DNA of 64,000 bases from Phymorhynchus buccinoides (Eukaryota > Mollusca > Gastropoda > Neogastropoda > Raphitomidae): positions 37,263,427 to 37,327,426 of the forward strand of contig CM065680.1 in assembly GCA_017654935.2 (NCBI GenBank), in the 5' to 3' direction. Below the pieces are notes generated by a model. The model saw only the letters and a program-made list of their open reading frames with translations, was not told where the DNA came from and searched no databases. Shown one piece after another: positions 11,170-24,142 of the stretch. Each line of letters opens with the position of its first letter. Positions within the stretch are counted from its first letter, which is position 1. The translations under genes were made by a program, and so were the position numbers.

Positions 11170-12695
11170 GATCATAATTAAACAAAGCCTCGCTTTAGCT
11201 TTTGACAAATGTAAAAAATCTTAATATTTTGAAATCCATAAAATTAAAAAAATTCAAACTATAGTCTCAAAGGCTTCGCTTTGGATTTTGATGCAGGCAT
11301 TTTGATTTATATCGACAGTCCCGCATTATTTATTTATTAAGAAGATTTCTAAAGCACATACCTTTGAGCTCTATGAGCTGGAGTTCTATTCTCTGAAGTA
11401 CAAGCTTACACTTGAAGCCACAGCCGACATATATAAGCATTCTCGCGAGCAGCATGGCCTCATTTGCCTCGCACCTCGCTGCAGCAATGTTTCAACCCCT
11501 TCTTTTTTCCATGTTGTGCGAGCCACTGCGTGTCAGCATGTTTCTGACTAGCGAGACACGATCCCTGGGATCGGTTGTTATGCCTTTAAGCAAAAAACAC
11601 ACTTCTGATCTCGAGAATATGGGTGAAGTATATAAGATGGCAGCAACAACAAAACATTAAAAAAGAGAATCATTTTAGAAACACTTATTGCTTTTTCTGT
11701 TAAGTATATATCACTAAGGACCCCCAAAAATAATCTACAAAAATCCTCTACATGAATGTGGGACAATTAAGATTCAGTGAACATGGACAAAAAACCCACA
11801 AGACCAAGCAGACTCGCCCCAAGTTCCAACCATTATGCAAAGAACAGTCAAAACAAAAGAAAGCTGTTAGACTGAGAAAGCAATATAAGGGACAAGAAAC
11901 ATAGCTGAAAGGACAGAGTGAGCTTTTGACACAGAAATGTGGCCATACTGGTCATAGGTGGAGTCGTCTGGAGCAACGGTCATCTTCATAGGCTGCAAGA
12001 CCAGCAATTATTACACACATAGCCCCCCCCCCCCCCCATTCCCCTACCCCCCCAATAAAACAAAGGCCTTTAGTATTTCTTTAATGCAAGCATAAATCAG
12101 TATGTACACAAAAAGGCTGGGGTGGTTTTTACATTAAAGAAGTAAACAAGGTTCGCTGTTTCAGATTCATTTCTGAGAGTCTAAAAAACAGATATTTTCT
12201 GAAGTTTGTCGTTGAGCAGGGACTATTCTCAGGGCTTCACCGGCTGACTTAATAACGGGATGGAATTGGCATGGATATGTTTCATAGACACACGCACAGA
12301 GAAACAAGTGTAAACAAATAATGAAGATTCATACACGGAAGTAAAGACATGGACTATTTACGGTGCAGGTACTTCATTTGTGTGTAAACAACTTTAATTA
12401 AGAATCACATACAGAAGTACAGACACTGACTATTTACTGTGGACTACATTTTGTTTCAAAGAAAATGCAACAACAAACTAATGTCAAATGGGGGGGGGGG
12501 GGGGGGAACTGAGCTGTATGAGAGTGTCAAATGGGGGGTGGGGGGTGGGGGGACTGAGCTGTATGAGGAGAGAAAAAGTCTTGATTAACATTAACTATTC
12601 ATCAGTTAGATTCAGTGTACTGTTTAGTAAATAAAATATACCAGTAAGTTTGTTCTCAGATCTGAAGCTTTATATTAACCACTCCTCATACCTGG
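11170..12695. other. Intergenic DNA with homopolymer tracts
   Basis: No gene supported. Poly-C at about 12023-12037 and poly-G at about 12490-12506; a G-rich near-duplicate of the latter follows at about 12527-12551. Confidence 0.45.
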
Positions 12696-12699
12696 TCAG

Positions 12700-13155
12700 A
12701 AGTGGACATTGAAAGAGTTTTTCCACCCCCACCCCCCATTCCTTCCCCTCCCCAAGCCACCTCCTTTCCCACTCAAAATTGTACAGATTTCATTGGGGTA
12801 GTGGGTGGATGTCTCATGCCTCCATACGGGGAGCTGGACAACCCCATCCCCTCCATGAGTGTCTCTGTGTGTGGATACTGGAGGGTCTTTTGTACAAATA
12901 GTTCCCACGCCTTCTGGAAGTTCTGTGCTTGTAACTTCCTCTAATCTGTCACTCTTTCTTGTCATCTATTTTTTTGTCTTAGTGGGCCATTCTCTGCCTT
13001 TTTTTCCCCAAAAAAATATTCCAGTTTTCTCCTTTATCTCCTCTGAACCCGGAATGTGTCGGCTGAATGCAGCGGGGAGACCAGTGACAACTGAAAACAG
13101 GACACATATGTACCTCACCCGTTATGGCTATATGGCCTGGGAACGCAGAAAAAGC
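12700..13155. repeat. Second copy of the 8065-8815 dispersed repeat, rearranged
   Basis: The left part (about 12700-12965) matches the 8093-8165 block in inverse orientation. The right part (13035-13150) matches 8700-8815 in direct orientation. One block is inverted relative to the other, so the two modules either move separately or have been rearranged. Confidence 0.5.
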
Positions 13156-14285
13156 CCACACTTTGTGGTTACATGGCTCTGCTCACTGTGCTATATTTGT
13201 TGTGAAGATTGCATCACCAAAGCTGGGCTGTGACACTTTGATTGCCAGCAGTTGAAACTGCAAATCAACAGGTTTGATCAAATCCAATCGTTAACCAATT
13301 GTCAATAATCTAAAATTAGCATTAACTTCACCAGAAGTTTCACACGTGCTATGCATTAGGGGGGAAATGCAAATTTTCGATGTTATTTTCAACAAACACT
13401 GGAAACTTTAACAACATTTCAGAGCAGTTTATATCTACAATTTCTTCTTCTTAGCTTTGGTTATTGTGGTTTCCCGGTACTCTCAGTGCCTGACAAGGTT
13501 CACAATGTGATTTTGATGTCAACACTTTCCAAAATCAATCAACCAGAATCAGAATAAACCTCTTACTTGCAATAAACAGAGAGAAAAAAAACCACATCAC
13601 AACTCACACAATTTAGAGCGAGACATACACAGTATTCAATGTACAAAAATATAAAAATTTACAAAGACATGCATCGTTAAATGAAATTACGCAAAACAAA
13701 GCATTGTTTGACAGAAACCAGTCAGTACAGAAAAAAAATAGTTGAGGATGAATGAAGAATCACAATCAAGGACATGGTTTTGACACTGGTGTACAAAAGA
13801 ATCAAAAATTTTAAAACCCGCCCTCTTTTTGGTCAAAGATGTACATTTAGATTTGGCAGCCTCAACATAGTGTTAAATACATTTCCCTTTTCTCCCTTAC
13901 TCCTCCTATTGCCCCACGCCATCCCATCCCATGTCCCCACTCCCTCGATTCAGGTTTAACATCAACTAAACACACACACACACACCAAATTACTGGCAGT
14001 TTCATTACCTATAACTAATAAAATCTGCTGTGATGTTTAAAGCCTTACAAGACAGAATTTATAGAAACCAAAAAACAAATACCATTGGGGAGCCTTCATT
14101 GAGATCCAATGAACATCTGTTGGAATCCACAATGATGTTGTACTGTTTCGAAACCTCTCATCATTTATGTGCCTTCAGTGCACAGGCTTCACGTTTAAAA
14201 CAGAACTTGAACAAGCTAGTATCGGTCCCATATGGCTATGGCCGGGAGGACGTAAAGCTAAGTTTTCGCTAGTATCAAAAGAGCT
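13156..14285. other. Intergenic DNA, nothing certain
   Basis: A fragment near 14222-14255 (CCATATGGCTATGGCCGGGAGG) resembles the GAGGACGTAAA end of the SINE-like repeat seen at 58733-58925. No gene supported. Confidence 0.4.
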
Positions 14286-14287
14286 TA

Positions 14288-14452
14288 CCATATTTTTCGG
14301 ACTATAAGGCGATATTTTTCCCCCGGACTGAGACTCCTGCGCCTTATAATGTGACATAATTATAATAAATCATAGTAAGAAAATATAATAACAAAATTAA
14401 AATGTTGGGGTGAGTCTTATGGTAAAGTGCGCCTTACAGTATAAAAAAAATG
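14288..14452. mobile_element. TA-flanked MITE, 'CGGACTATAAGGCG' family, copy 2
   Basis: The left end is CCATATTTTTCGGACTATAA. The right end is diverged. Flanking TA is present at 14286-14287 and 14453-14454. Confidence 0.6.
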
Positions 14453-14454
14453 TA

Positions 14455-14662
14455 GTTTTCAAACTTTCACCCAGTTTTCAAAATTCTCACACATACACAC
14501 ATTTTTCAAACTTTCAAGTATAGTTTTTAAGCTTTCATGCATAATTTTCAAACTTTCACACATAGCAACCATCGTCAAACTTTCACACAAACAGTAATTT
14601 TCAAATCATACCGCACAGATTTCAAACTTTATCGCATACATTTCAAACTTTCACCGGCAGCA
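14455..14662. repeat. Degenerate tandem repeat, TTTTCAAACTTTCACACATA-type unit
   Basis: About eight imperfect units of roughly 20-30 bp built on TTTCAAACTTTCA, ending in TTCAAACTTTCACCGG near 14655. Confidence 0.7.
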
Positions 14663-14798
14663 TGCAAAGGACTGACTGAGCTTCGTCAACGAATGCAGAA
14701 GCATTCAACCAGGGAGATCTGCCCATCCATTCCCCACCATGTTATCACAAAAACAAGAAACAAGCAGAAGGGCACTTGTGCTATCCATCCAGAGATTA

Positions 14799-14966
14799 CT
14801 GTATTTTTCGGACTACAAGGCGCACCTTTGTATAAGGCACACCCCTCAAATTTTACTCCAATTTCAGATTTTGCTTCTATATTTTCTTACTATTTCAGTC
14901 ACATTATAAGGTGCAGGGGTCCGAGTCTGTGAAAAAAAGTATCGCCTTATAGTCCGAAAAATACAG
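14799..14966. mobile_element. TA-flanked MITE, 'CGGACTATAAGGCG' family, copy 3
   Basis: The ends CTGTATTTTTCGGACTACAA and TAGTCCGAAAAATACAG are inverted; TA flanks lie at 14797-14798 and 14967-14968. At 168 bp it has the same length as copy 1. Confidence 0.75.
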
Positions 14967-14968
14967 TA

Positions 14969-15557
14969 AACATGACAGTATCCAAAATAGACTTTCATCA
15001 AACATCCCACTGACATAACAAAATGTGTTGGGACTGTGTAGTGTAGTAAAACTTTACAATTCCTCCACATTCCAAATTGAGGTTCAAATAATCAGTAAAA
15101 AAAAATAGACGTAAAAAGAAAAATGTAACGGAGGTTTTGTTTCAGTATGTTTATGTGCAATGAACAATCAAATGACCAACAAGCATTGATACAAATGTAC
15201 AATGTTCAAGCAAAAACATTGATAGTTATATAATAATAATATTATTAATTGCCAACATTTGCTTGACCAACATGGACAACACAAAATGGAATAAAACAAC
15301 AATCTAAAAACGCACTACCACTTTTTTCCTACTATCTATCCTTCCCCCCCCCCCCCCGTCTCTTGGATTCCTATAAATGTTTGAATTATGCTCTACGAGA
15401 CCAACAGAAAGTCCATTCATAATCAGTAATATCTTGGAAGTCTCATGCTTTACTAATTAGGATTATTTGTTTCTGAAAACCTTTAAAGATGATTGCCAAA
15501 ATGACTAGTTATAAGTCTAGTGGAAAACATAATGGAATAGTCAGCATAGTGTGTGCG

Positions 15558-15639
<82 letters not shown>

Positions 15640-17205
15640 CGCTTTGTATTGCATTTTTGTTTGAATGTGTTATGGATGTTAACGTGTGTGTGCGCTTTGA
15701 TTTGATTTCTATCAAGATTCAGCGCCATATAAATACTATATGTTGTTGTTGTTGGTTGTGTCTGTGTAGCCTAGTGCATATATTAACATACATGAAGGTT
15801 ATTTTGTTATTTGAGGCCAAATCATTTAACAATTAACTTAGCCTTAGTTTTCCGTCCTCTTTTTGCAGACATAGCATCAAGTAAAACATACATAAGCACA
15901 TGTGTGCACACTAAGGTATATGCATACACACATGCAGACACACACACACAGCTTTCATACATTACCACATATGTGACCCAGCGCCATGAAAAGGACATCG
16001 AGTCGCTGGGCTAGCTTCTCACAACAGGCTTGCAAAGTTGAGTTATGGATATTTTCATGTTCTCTACCATCTCATCTTTCACGTTTATAAAAGACAATCT
16101 TTAATATGGGCTCTAAATGGTCTTATAAGTGCTTTAAAATGAGTAGGTCAATGCCTTTTCTTCAGCTAGGCTAGACTTTAGACTGTTTTCTCAAAATAGC
16201 TGACACTCACCCTACTAACTTTAAATGCTCATAACTCTGGAACGGAAAAAGATACAGTAATGTTTTTTTGCATTATTAGAAAGAGAATTGTTTGAAGGTT
16301 TCAAATTTATGATTTTCTCAGATGGTCAGTTTGATACTTAATGTCCCTTCTTTTCTTTTTTTAAATGCATTAGATTGAGCATGGCATAATCAAGGACACT
16401 CATTCTTAAAAAGTTGTATGCACATTCATTTTGTAATCAAACGAAAATAACCCACCCACCCCACCAAAAATTCTGCAAGTTAAATGTCGATAAAGAAGTA
16501 TGTACAAAGAATAGCACATAGTTTTGTTGGCACGGTCAATCACTCAAATGACTATGAATCTGATTGAAATATAAAAACATACAACATTAACCACCGGATA
16601 TAGAATAACACAATTATAATTTGTTTTCAGTTTTTGGTAATACATTCTCAATCACCTAAATACAGGCACAACAATTTTTATTTTATAAAAAAACCCACAA
16701 TAAAGGAATTAAAACTAAAGATATCACCGGTACACTCTATGTTCCCGCAGTGATATTCAATGCATACACACCTGAAGCAAATGTATTGATGGAATAAAGC
16801 AAGCTAAGTAATACATGTATCAAATACTATTGATTCATACATTGCATTTTAAAATGTATTTTAATTGAGAAACCTAACATCCACATAAACAAAGCATCTC
16901 AGATGTTGCCTTTACAACTGATTAATTCTGTCAAGAGGCAATGTTGATTTTGATATGTTCATTAAAGTAAAATCAATTTACTGAGACTACTCTCTTTCAA
17001 AGGAAATTTTCTGAGATACTTTTTTTACATGTATTAATAAATAAAAAAGTAATTCACAACAAATGCTTGCAAATGATTTACTTGATGCTGGGATGCATTA
17101 GGAAAGGAAGTCTGTCATGAAACTGTGTTATTATTTAATCACCGGAATGGAACTCCACAGCATTATCTTCATCAAACCCATCAGTCAGTATTGATCTTAC
17201 ACAGT
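14969..17205. other. AT-rich intergenic DNA
   Basis: No gene supported. It contains a TG microsatellite (15549-15640) followed by GCGCCATATAAATACTATAT and a TTG run near 15720-15755. The latter resembles the short 3' tail of L2/CR1-type LINEs. Confidence 0.45.
15549..15640. repeat. (TG)n microsatellite
   Basis: Interrupted TG dinucleotide repeat. Long frames of alternating Cys-Val or His-Thr across it are artefacts. Confidence 0.95.
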
Positions 17206-17210
17206 AAGAT

Positions 17211-17380
17211 CAATTTTACAGACTATAAGGCGATACTTTTTTTCCTAGACTAAGACCCCTGCGCCTTATAATGTGACTGATAATATAGTAAGAAACTATA
17301 ATAACAAAATATGAAATTTGTGTAAAATTTGGGGGGTGCGCCTTATGATCAGGTGCACCTTGTAGTCCCTAAAATATGGC
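17211..17380. mobile_element. TA-flanked MITE, 'CGGACTATAAGGCG' family, copy 4 (diverged)
   Basis: Contains GACTATAAGGCGATAC on the left and TTGTAGTCCCTAAAATATGG on the right. Both ends are eroded relative to copies 1 and 3. Confidence 0.6.
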
Positions 17381-17840
17381 AGTTTTTTTTTTGTGTGGTT
17401 TAAAAAAAAAATTAAAGTTTCCAATTCTTCCCTTTTTCTTTCTCTTTTCACTCTTTTGGGTGGACGAACAATAATCACTCACGCTAGAGTCTTCTTTTTG
17501 TGTACACCAGCTACATGGCCAAAGCAGCTCTGTTGACAAACAGTGCTGTCTTTTCCAGCTCTTGTTTGGACTCAGTTTGGTTGACATGGGTGTGCTGATG
17601 GGCCACATTTCTTCTCTTGCCTCCTTGTGAAGTTGCTAAAGTCATGCTAACGTAGAAACAATGAGACTCGGAGAGGACCAGCATTTCCACACGGTTTTAC
17701 CAGTTTGTTCTGTTGTTTATTTGCAACATTCTCCAGACAAGAAGCCTCAGTCTGTGGCATTCTATAAAAAAAAAAGTTCATCTGTTTATATATACATTTC
17801 TCTCTCTTGATTACTGTGTTACTTTATTCTATTAAATAAA

Positions 17841-18350
17841 GGGGCACCCTGACGGATGAGTTTTTGCAAAAAACACATCGAGATCACCAGGACCACACCC
17901 TTAACATAGATCGCAACACTCACTTTGCTCTGGTTTCTTAGAAATCAAACCGTCAAATCGGTGATTCCTACTTGGCGGAGGTGCTGGAAGTCAAATTCTT
18001 TCAGTGAAAGAGAAGGCATGTGAATTCTCTTTTCTAATGGCTGCTCGAGTCGCTTGGACCAAATCACGAAATTTCAACAATTCAAGCCTTTTTATTTACA
18101 GTTTACTAAAAGGAGTTTCGCTCACAACAAAGGAAATAGCTCAATTTTTTTTTTACTGCACTACAAAGAAAAAAAAAGCTTCAACCACCCCGTCCAAAAT
18201 GGCTTCTTTCTCCGGCAACTCCGCCAAGGAAGAATCGCCGTTTTGATTTCTAGGAAACCAAAGCAAAGTGAGTGTTCCGATCCTTGAAAAGGCTGTCTTT
18301 CTGGTGATCTCGATGTGTTTCTTGCAAAAACTCATCCATCAGTGTGTCCC
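17841..18350. mobile_element. Fold-back element 'GGGGCACCCTGACGG', copy 1
   Basis: About 510 bp with inverted arms of more than 50 bp. The left arm contains GATGAGTTTTTGCAA and CATCGAGATCACCAGG; the right arm contains CTGGTGATCTCGATGTG and TTGCAAAAACTCATCC. Subterminal blocks are also inverted (TCCTACTTGGCGGAG and CTCCGCCAAGGAAGAATC). The second copy is at 21517-22061. The superfamily is not recognised. Confidence 0.75.
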
Positions 18351-18696
18351 TTTAATCAAGATAGTTCTGTGATTAGCAAATTGAATGGAGGCTTTTTGGC
18401 TCAGAAGGTGGAATCCCTGTGCATTTTGGATCCGAACAGGCTCTGGTGAACAACACAAGCATTCTCAGCAGCAGTGCAGTATGTTCTCTGATGATTTACG
18501 TCCTGACTATTGATACCGACAGCTCTTAAGGGTTGATAATGTCAGGCAGGGCTACGATGAAACAAGTCGGGATCTAAATAAGCATTGGTGATCCAAATTT
18601 ACCAAGGGGTTAATGCTAATTAAAACCACAGAAAATGACATTGTCCATATTCCTTAAACTTTGTTTTTAAAATCTTTTTAATTTATATACTATTAA

Positions 18697-19161
18697 CTCA
18701 CTCGACACTGGCCAGTTGCTTCCCCTTACAACCGTTTAGGATGGGCCATTCGACTAGGTTCGAAAACCCATCACCACAAAAAAATTATGAAAAGCTATGG
18801 ACTGATATTTTCAGATAAGATTACTAACACCATGCACTAAATGATCGTAAAATATCAGATTCCATACCTTCGTCGTTTGTCTCCTATTAACGAAAACAGC
18901 TAACACATAGAAAGATCCAACATTCCGATCTTTGAGCCCCCTCTACAACCAAACCTGAATGTAAAGTCGGCAATGATTGGTTGATTTCAAGAGAGGCAAG
19001 GTCAAAGCAAACTGAAAATAGGTTATGACGTCGCACCGGAAAGCTGGTTACATGCCATAAATCAAAACCTCTTGAAGACTCTTATGAGCCGGAGCCAGGC
19101 CATTCCTCCTAAACGGTTGTGCGGGCCATGAGCCGGATCCGGCCCATTCGTCCTGAGTGTG
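18697..19161. mobile_element. piggyBac-like MITE, family P2, copy 1 (TTAA target)
   Basis: A 465-bp element between TTAA (18693-18696) and TTAA (19162-19165). The ends are CTCACTCGACACTGGCC and CGTCCTGAGTGTG. Near the right end the motif GAGCCGGATCCGGCCCATTC is partly palindromic. It matches 20527-20999 along its whole length and has no coding capacity. Confidence 0.75.
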
Positions 19162-19283
19162 TTAAAATAAAACATAATAGTAAAAATGGAAATGTGTCCC
19201 CTTTTTACTTAAAATTACATTGACAATAAAACTATCAAAGACGAGTAAAACTATAACTAGAAAAAAATGGTAATATAAAAATA

Positions 19284-19708
19284 GGTAAAGGTAAAGATGC
19301 GCACCCCTCCTCCATTTCTCTTTTTTTTCAGTCTTGCCTTTCTTACTGCAGATTGAGTACTTCATCCTCTATCGTTTGCTATATTGAACACTAATCTTCA
19401 TCCATTTACATAATTAAACACATGCATTCAATAATAGTAGAAGAAAAAGGCAAGACGGAAAAAACGCAATGAATCAGGACTGTGACAAATGCTCCACGGC
19501 TGTTGTGTGTACTGCACTACATCGGGGGTCCTATTAAATAATGGCCTTTATCATGACTGCGATTAATGATTCAACAAAGATAATTAGCTCAAAAAGTTGA
19601 TAAGATACAGCTTAATGTTTGGTAAAAAAAAAAAGGCAGGTGTGAAAATGTGGGGAGAGCTGAGAAATGTACCGATAAGAGGGGGGGGGGGCACATCTTT
19701 ACTTTAAC
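19284..19708. mobile_element. Fold-back MITE, relative of 5851-6251
   Basis: The ends are GGTAAAGGTAAAGATGCGCA and GCACATCTTTACTTTAAC. It shares the central GCAAGACGGAAAAA...GACTGTGACAAAT block with the element at 5851-6251 but lacks the telomere-like stretch. The arms are more diverged. Confidence 0.6.
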
Positions 19709-20373
19709 AAAAAAATAATAATAAAAATGAAACAATACCTCAGAAAATAACAAACAAACCCAGGAAACTCCTAGCAAAGCATAGCATTGCAGAGAACAAG
19801 AAATCAACCTCAAAGAAATATCATGAGATACCAACGAAAAAAGTGACGGGTTTTCATTATCATACCATGTAGAGGAAACTTTAAAATAGAAACTTCACAG
19901 ACTTCAGTACTTTATAATGTCACTTGATACTCCAAGGTTACATACACGAACAAATAAAGCGCATCACCAATAATATATTAAAAAAAAATCCCAACATTAT
20001 CTTTGAATCCTTATAAACCATACATGATCATGGCTTTAATTGAACACATAACAGTGACAGCGACAACGCAAAAGACATGCATGTGATTTTCATGGTCATG
20101 TTTAAGGAAACACATCAGTCACATGACAATGGGAAAGTTTTCGCTGTCGGTTCAACTTTAACACAACAAGACAAAAAGAATATAACAAAATAGAACACTC
20201 TGGGCAGGGCTGGTTTTCACAATTGATTTAAAATCAGGATTTTTTTCTCTTCATTCTCGGCACAAATTTCATCCACAAACATGTTACACGCGTAAAATTT
20301 AACAATTACCGGTAACCTCTTCCTATCATCAACAGACGTGCGATATTTTCTCTTATTGTTTTTTTTTCAAATA

Positions 20374-21031
20374 CAGTGGAACCTTCTTATTAAGACCTTG
20401 AAAAATCAGTCAAGAAAACGTCTTAATAGGGAGGGGTCTTAATAGGGAGGTGGACACTCAGTAGTCCGGATATGAAGGGGACAAAATCTGATAATTTTTT
20501 GGGTCACATCTTGGAAGGAGTCTTAACTCACTCGGGACTGGCTGAATTATTTCCCCTTGTTCTGTGGGGACTGGGCATTTGACTATAGGTTTGCAAAACA
20601 ATCACCAAAACCAAGTTATGACGAGTTAGGCATCAATATTTTCAGAAAAGATTAGCAACACCATGCACTAAACGATCGTAAAATATTAGATCCCATACCT
20701 TCGTCGTTTGTCTCCTATTGACGAAAACAGCTAACACATAGAAAGAAGGAAAATTTCACATTCCGATCTTTGACCCCCCTCTACAACCAAAGCTGAATGC
20801 AAACTATGTAATGATTGGCTGATTTCAAGAGAGGCAAGGTCAAAGCAAACTGAAAGTAGGTTATGACGTCGCACTGGAAAGCCAGTTACACGCCATAAAT
20901 CAAAACCTCTTGAAAACTCTTATGAACCGGATCCGGGCCATTCGTCCTAAACGGTTGTGCGAGCCATGAGCCGGATCCGGCTCATTCGTCCCGAGTAAGT
21001 TAATAGAGGTCTTAATAGGCAGGTTCCACTG
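20374..21031. mobile_element. pogo-like MITE interrupted by a piggyBac-like MITE
   Basis: The outer ends CAGTGGAACCTTCTTATTAA and TTAATAGGCAGGTTCCACTG are inverted and flanked by TA. This CAGTGGAACC end resembles pogo/Tigger-type MITEs. A complete family P2 element (20527-20999) sits inside it between two TTAA copies. Removing that insert leaves a pogo-like element of about 180 bp, as at 34140-34315. Confidence 0.75.
20527..20999. mobile_element. piggyBac-like MITE, family P2, copy 2 (nested)
   Basis: The ends are CTCACTCGGGACTGGC and CGTCCCGAGTAAG, with TTAA at 20523-20526 and 21000-21003. It is inserted in the pogo-like element at 20374-21031 and is 473 bp long. Confidence 0.8.
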
Positions 21032-21516
21032 TAGAAACAGGATTTCTAAATATGAATTCTAGAGAAGGACACACAGTGATTTAAATGCTACGTACTTCAA
21101 CAAAAATTAAATGTAGCCATTCTTCTGTTATCACCGGTAAATAATGATGACAGTGTAACGACTTGGATCACCCATTCATTACAAGGCATAAAATCATCAA
21201 CAATGCTCGACTCAAGCTGCCCTTTCTCAAGGCATTCTCTATCAATCATTTTCATTCAACAACATCTGATATAGAAAAGCAATCATTGCACAGGGAATTT
21301 GAACAGTAAAAAGTGAATCCTGGGATTAAAAAAATGAAGAGGAGGTTGTTAATTCGATCTACCTCTTCATTGAAAGCTCTTCTATCATTCATTCTATATA
21401 GCATTCTTCTTACAGCTAGTACAGATGTATAGTATTAAATGATTCCTGACATTAATTCCGTACACAAGAGGATGAAGGCGGGATGGGAGGGGAGTAATGC
21501 ATTAGGGAAGGTTAAA

Positions 21517-22061
21517 GGGGCACCCTGACGGATGAGTTTTTGTAAGAAACACGTCGAGATCACCAGGAAAACACCCTTTACAGAGATTGCAACACTCAGT
21601 TTGCTCTGGTTTCCTACAAATCAAACCGTCAAATCAGTGATTCCTCCTTGGCGGAGGTGCTGGAAGTCAAATTATTTCACCCAAAGAGAAGGCGTGTGCC
21701 GTCTCTTTTCTAATGGCCGCCAAATCGTTTGCACAAAATGTTCGCAATACAAGCTTTTATTTTTATTATTTTTAATTTTATACAGTTTATCTAAAGGAGT
21801 TTCGCTCACAACAAAGGAAATAGCTCCAATTTTTTTTTTTACTGCACTACAAAAAAACACGCTTCAACCACAATGAGTGACCTCCACCCACCCCATCCAA
21901 AATGGCTTCTCTTTCCGGCATCTCCGCCAAGGAGGAATCGCCATTTTGAAGGTTTAATTTCTAGGAAACCAGAGCAAAGTGAGTGTTCCGATCCTTGAAA
22001 AGGCTGTCTTTCTGGTGATCTCGACGAGTTTCTTGCAAAAACTCATCCGTCAGGGTCCACC
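21517..22061. mobile_element. Fold-back element 'GGGGCACCCTGACGG', copy 2
   Basis: The same arms as 17841-18350: GGGGCACCCTGACGGATGAG on the left and TCATCCGTCAGGGTCCAC on the right. The first 140 bp and last 140 bp align with copy 1; the middle differs in length. Confidence 0.75.
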
Positions 22062-22177
22062 TTTAAAAGCAAATAAAAGGAAAAAATACTGTAGGGTCAT
22101 GTTTCAGAAATCTACAGACATGGACTTGGAACATTGTTTCATTTCACAATAACCAATACGATACTTGGTATAAAGTA

Positions 22178-22349
22178 CAGTGGAGAACTAATAACTCAAC
22201 GGATAACTCTAAAACACTGGATAACTCACAATAATTTTTGGGTCCCAGTATAATCATCTCTATGCTGAAAAGTCTTTTTAACTCAAAATATTGGCTAACT
22301 CAAAATAAAATGTCAGTCCCTTCAATTTTGAGTTGAGCGTTTTTTACTG
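22178..22349. mobile_element. pogo-like MITE, 'ACTCAAAAT' subfamily, copy 1
   Basis: TA-flanked; begins CAGTGGAGAACTAATAACTC and ends in GAGTTGAGCGTTTTTTACTG. The internal blocks GGATAACTC, GGGTCCCAGT and AAAAGTCTTTTTAACTC reappear inverted in 36394-36570. Confidence 0.65.
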
Positions 22350-22352
22350 TAT

Positions 22353-22648
22353 ATTAACAAAAACTCATCGAGTTAATATAGAATTGTTCTGCCAACATTT
22401 CTCATTGTAGATGAACTTCTTGCAAAGTATGACCACCACCCCACCAAATATTATTCAGTTAAAGAAAGACACAGCAAACAACTGCAAAGATTTGAAGAAA
22501 AGGAACAAAAATCAAATCAAATCAAAGCGACAGAAAGATTGACAGTTAATTGTATATTTTCTACTTTTGTTAAAAACAGTATCTCACCATACTATTTTAT
22601 CCACTGGTATGAAAAAGAGAATGTGTGTGTGTGTGTTTGTGTGTGTGC

Positions 22649-22734
<86 letters not shown>

Positions 22735-24138
22735 GTGTGTGTGTGTGTGTGAGAGGGAGAGAGAGACAGACAGATAGAGAGAGAGACACAAAAAGAGACA
22801 GAGATTTTTTTGGGGCAGTTTAAAAAATCAAAATAACAAGCATATAGAAATTCACGTCATCTACATCTATCTCTATTTTAATAATTCTAGATCTTGAGAG
22901 ATTTCAAATCAATTTGATTCTCGATGAACAGATGAAAATACATTTTATTTAATGCTTCAACTGACCCCTTGTAATACCATTGCAAAAGAAGAGAACCCCA
23001 AGCATGACTATTTTTACAACAACACCAAGAGCAAAACATAGCCCTAAAAATGCATTGCAACACAGAAACAAAATGAAAAATATCACATGCACAAAAACGG
23101 ACTCTCTTTACTCAATACTTATACATGCAATACATGATCACAGAAGCATATAGTTGTAATCTTTTCTTAACAATCCTTGTAGTTTCCTTCAAAATATATG
23201 ATTCTCGTCTCTTTTTATTTACATTTCACAGCCTGAGCTTTCAAAATAATGTTTTGTTGTTGAGAGAGAGGTCCAATATATACATATATAATTAAATGGC
23301 ACAGTGATCAATGAAGTAAGACATGGACTAATGATGGCAAAATGATAACAGAACAAAATCGCAACCATCAACATCATACCTTAAACGGACACATATTCCA
23401 ACAAGCAAAATCTGAACAAACACAATCATAACATCTGACATATGTGTTGGTTGGTCTCTGATGCTAATCAAAGCAAAACAACTTAAGGAAAACATAGGGA
23501 ATAAGTTTAACATTAACATTTCTCTCTTACTCCTTTCAACCTCTACTGCGAGTTATTCCAAATCAATGGAAACTGTCAACAAAAAACAAGCATGACAAAC
23601 TGACAGGCGTCAATCACTTTAATTCTCAGCCCCAACACAAAACAAGCATCTCTGTGATTTGTAAGCTGGCTCTACGCTAGCATTCCCCAAGTCTGACTGA
23701 CGTATGGCGTGATTGCTGGGCTCTTTGGATTGCTGTTCATTGGAATGAACTAAGTACTAACATCAAGTTTGCAACTAATATTAACACCTTTAAAAATCTT
23801 CTGGATTCCAGTCAGAAATTTCAGTCTTTTTAATGATTTTGACTGATTGTCTTTCAAAAACTTGCTCAGACCCAAAATAATTTTTGCAACGTCATTGCCA
23901 AAGAGGGGACGTTATATAGGCCGCGAGGCCTAGGCTTGAGAGCCTGTCCCTACTACTACTACTACTACTACTACTGTCCCTACTACTACTACTACTACTA
24001 CTTTGGCAGCCTTTGGAGATAAGAGACGACGGAAAAAAATGAGTTCTGTACTTTCTAGGAAAGCCATAAACAGCTGATGAGATACCTCTCCTAATTTTGC
24101 TTATATGAGAAGGGCAGTTTCAAGCCTTATCAAGACAG
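22353..24138. other. Intergenic DNA with microsatellites and a SINE-like tail
   Basis: A (GT)n tract at 22622-22752 is followed by GA-rich sequence to about 22800. Near 23895-24003, the block GGACGTTATATAGGCCGCGA ends in (CTA)n. The same block lies inverted at 39838-39900 with a (TATAG)n tail, so it is probably a retroposon tail. No gene supported. Confidence 0.5.
22622..22752. repeat. (GT)n microsatellite
   Basis: About 65 TG/CG dinucleotide units, almost uninterrupted. Confidence 0.95.
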
Positions 24139-24142
24139 TTAA

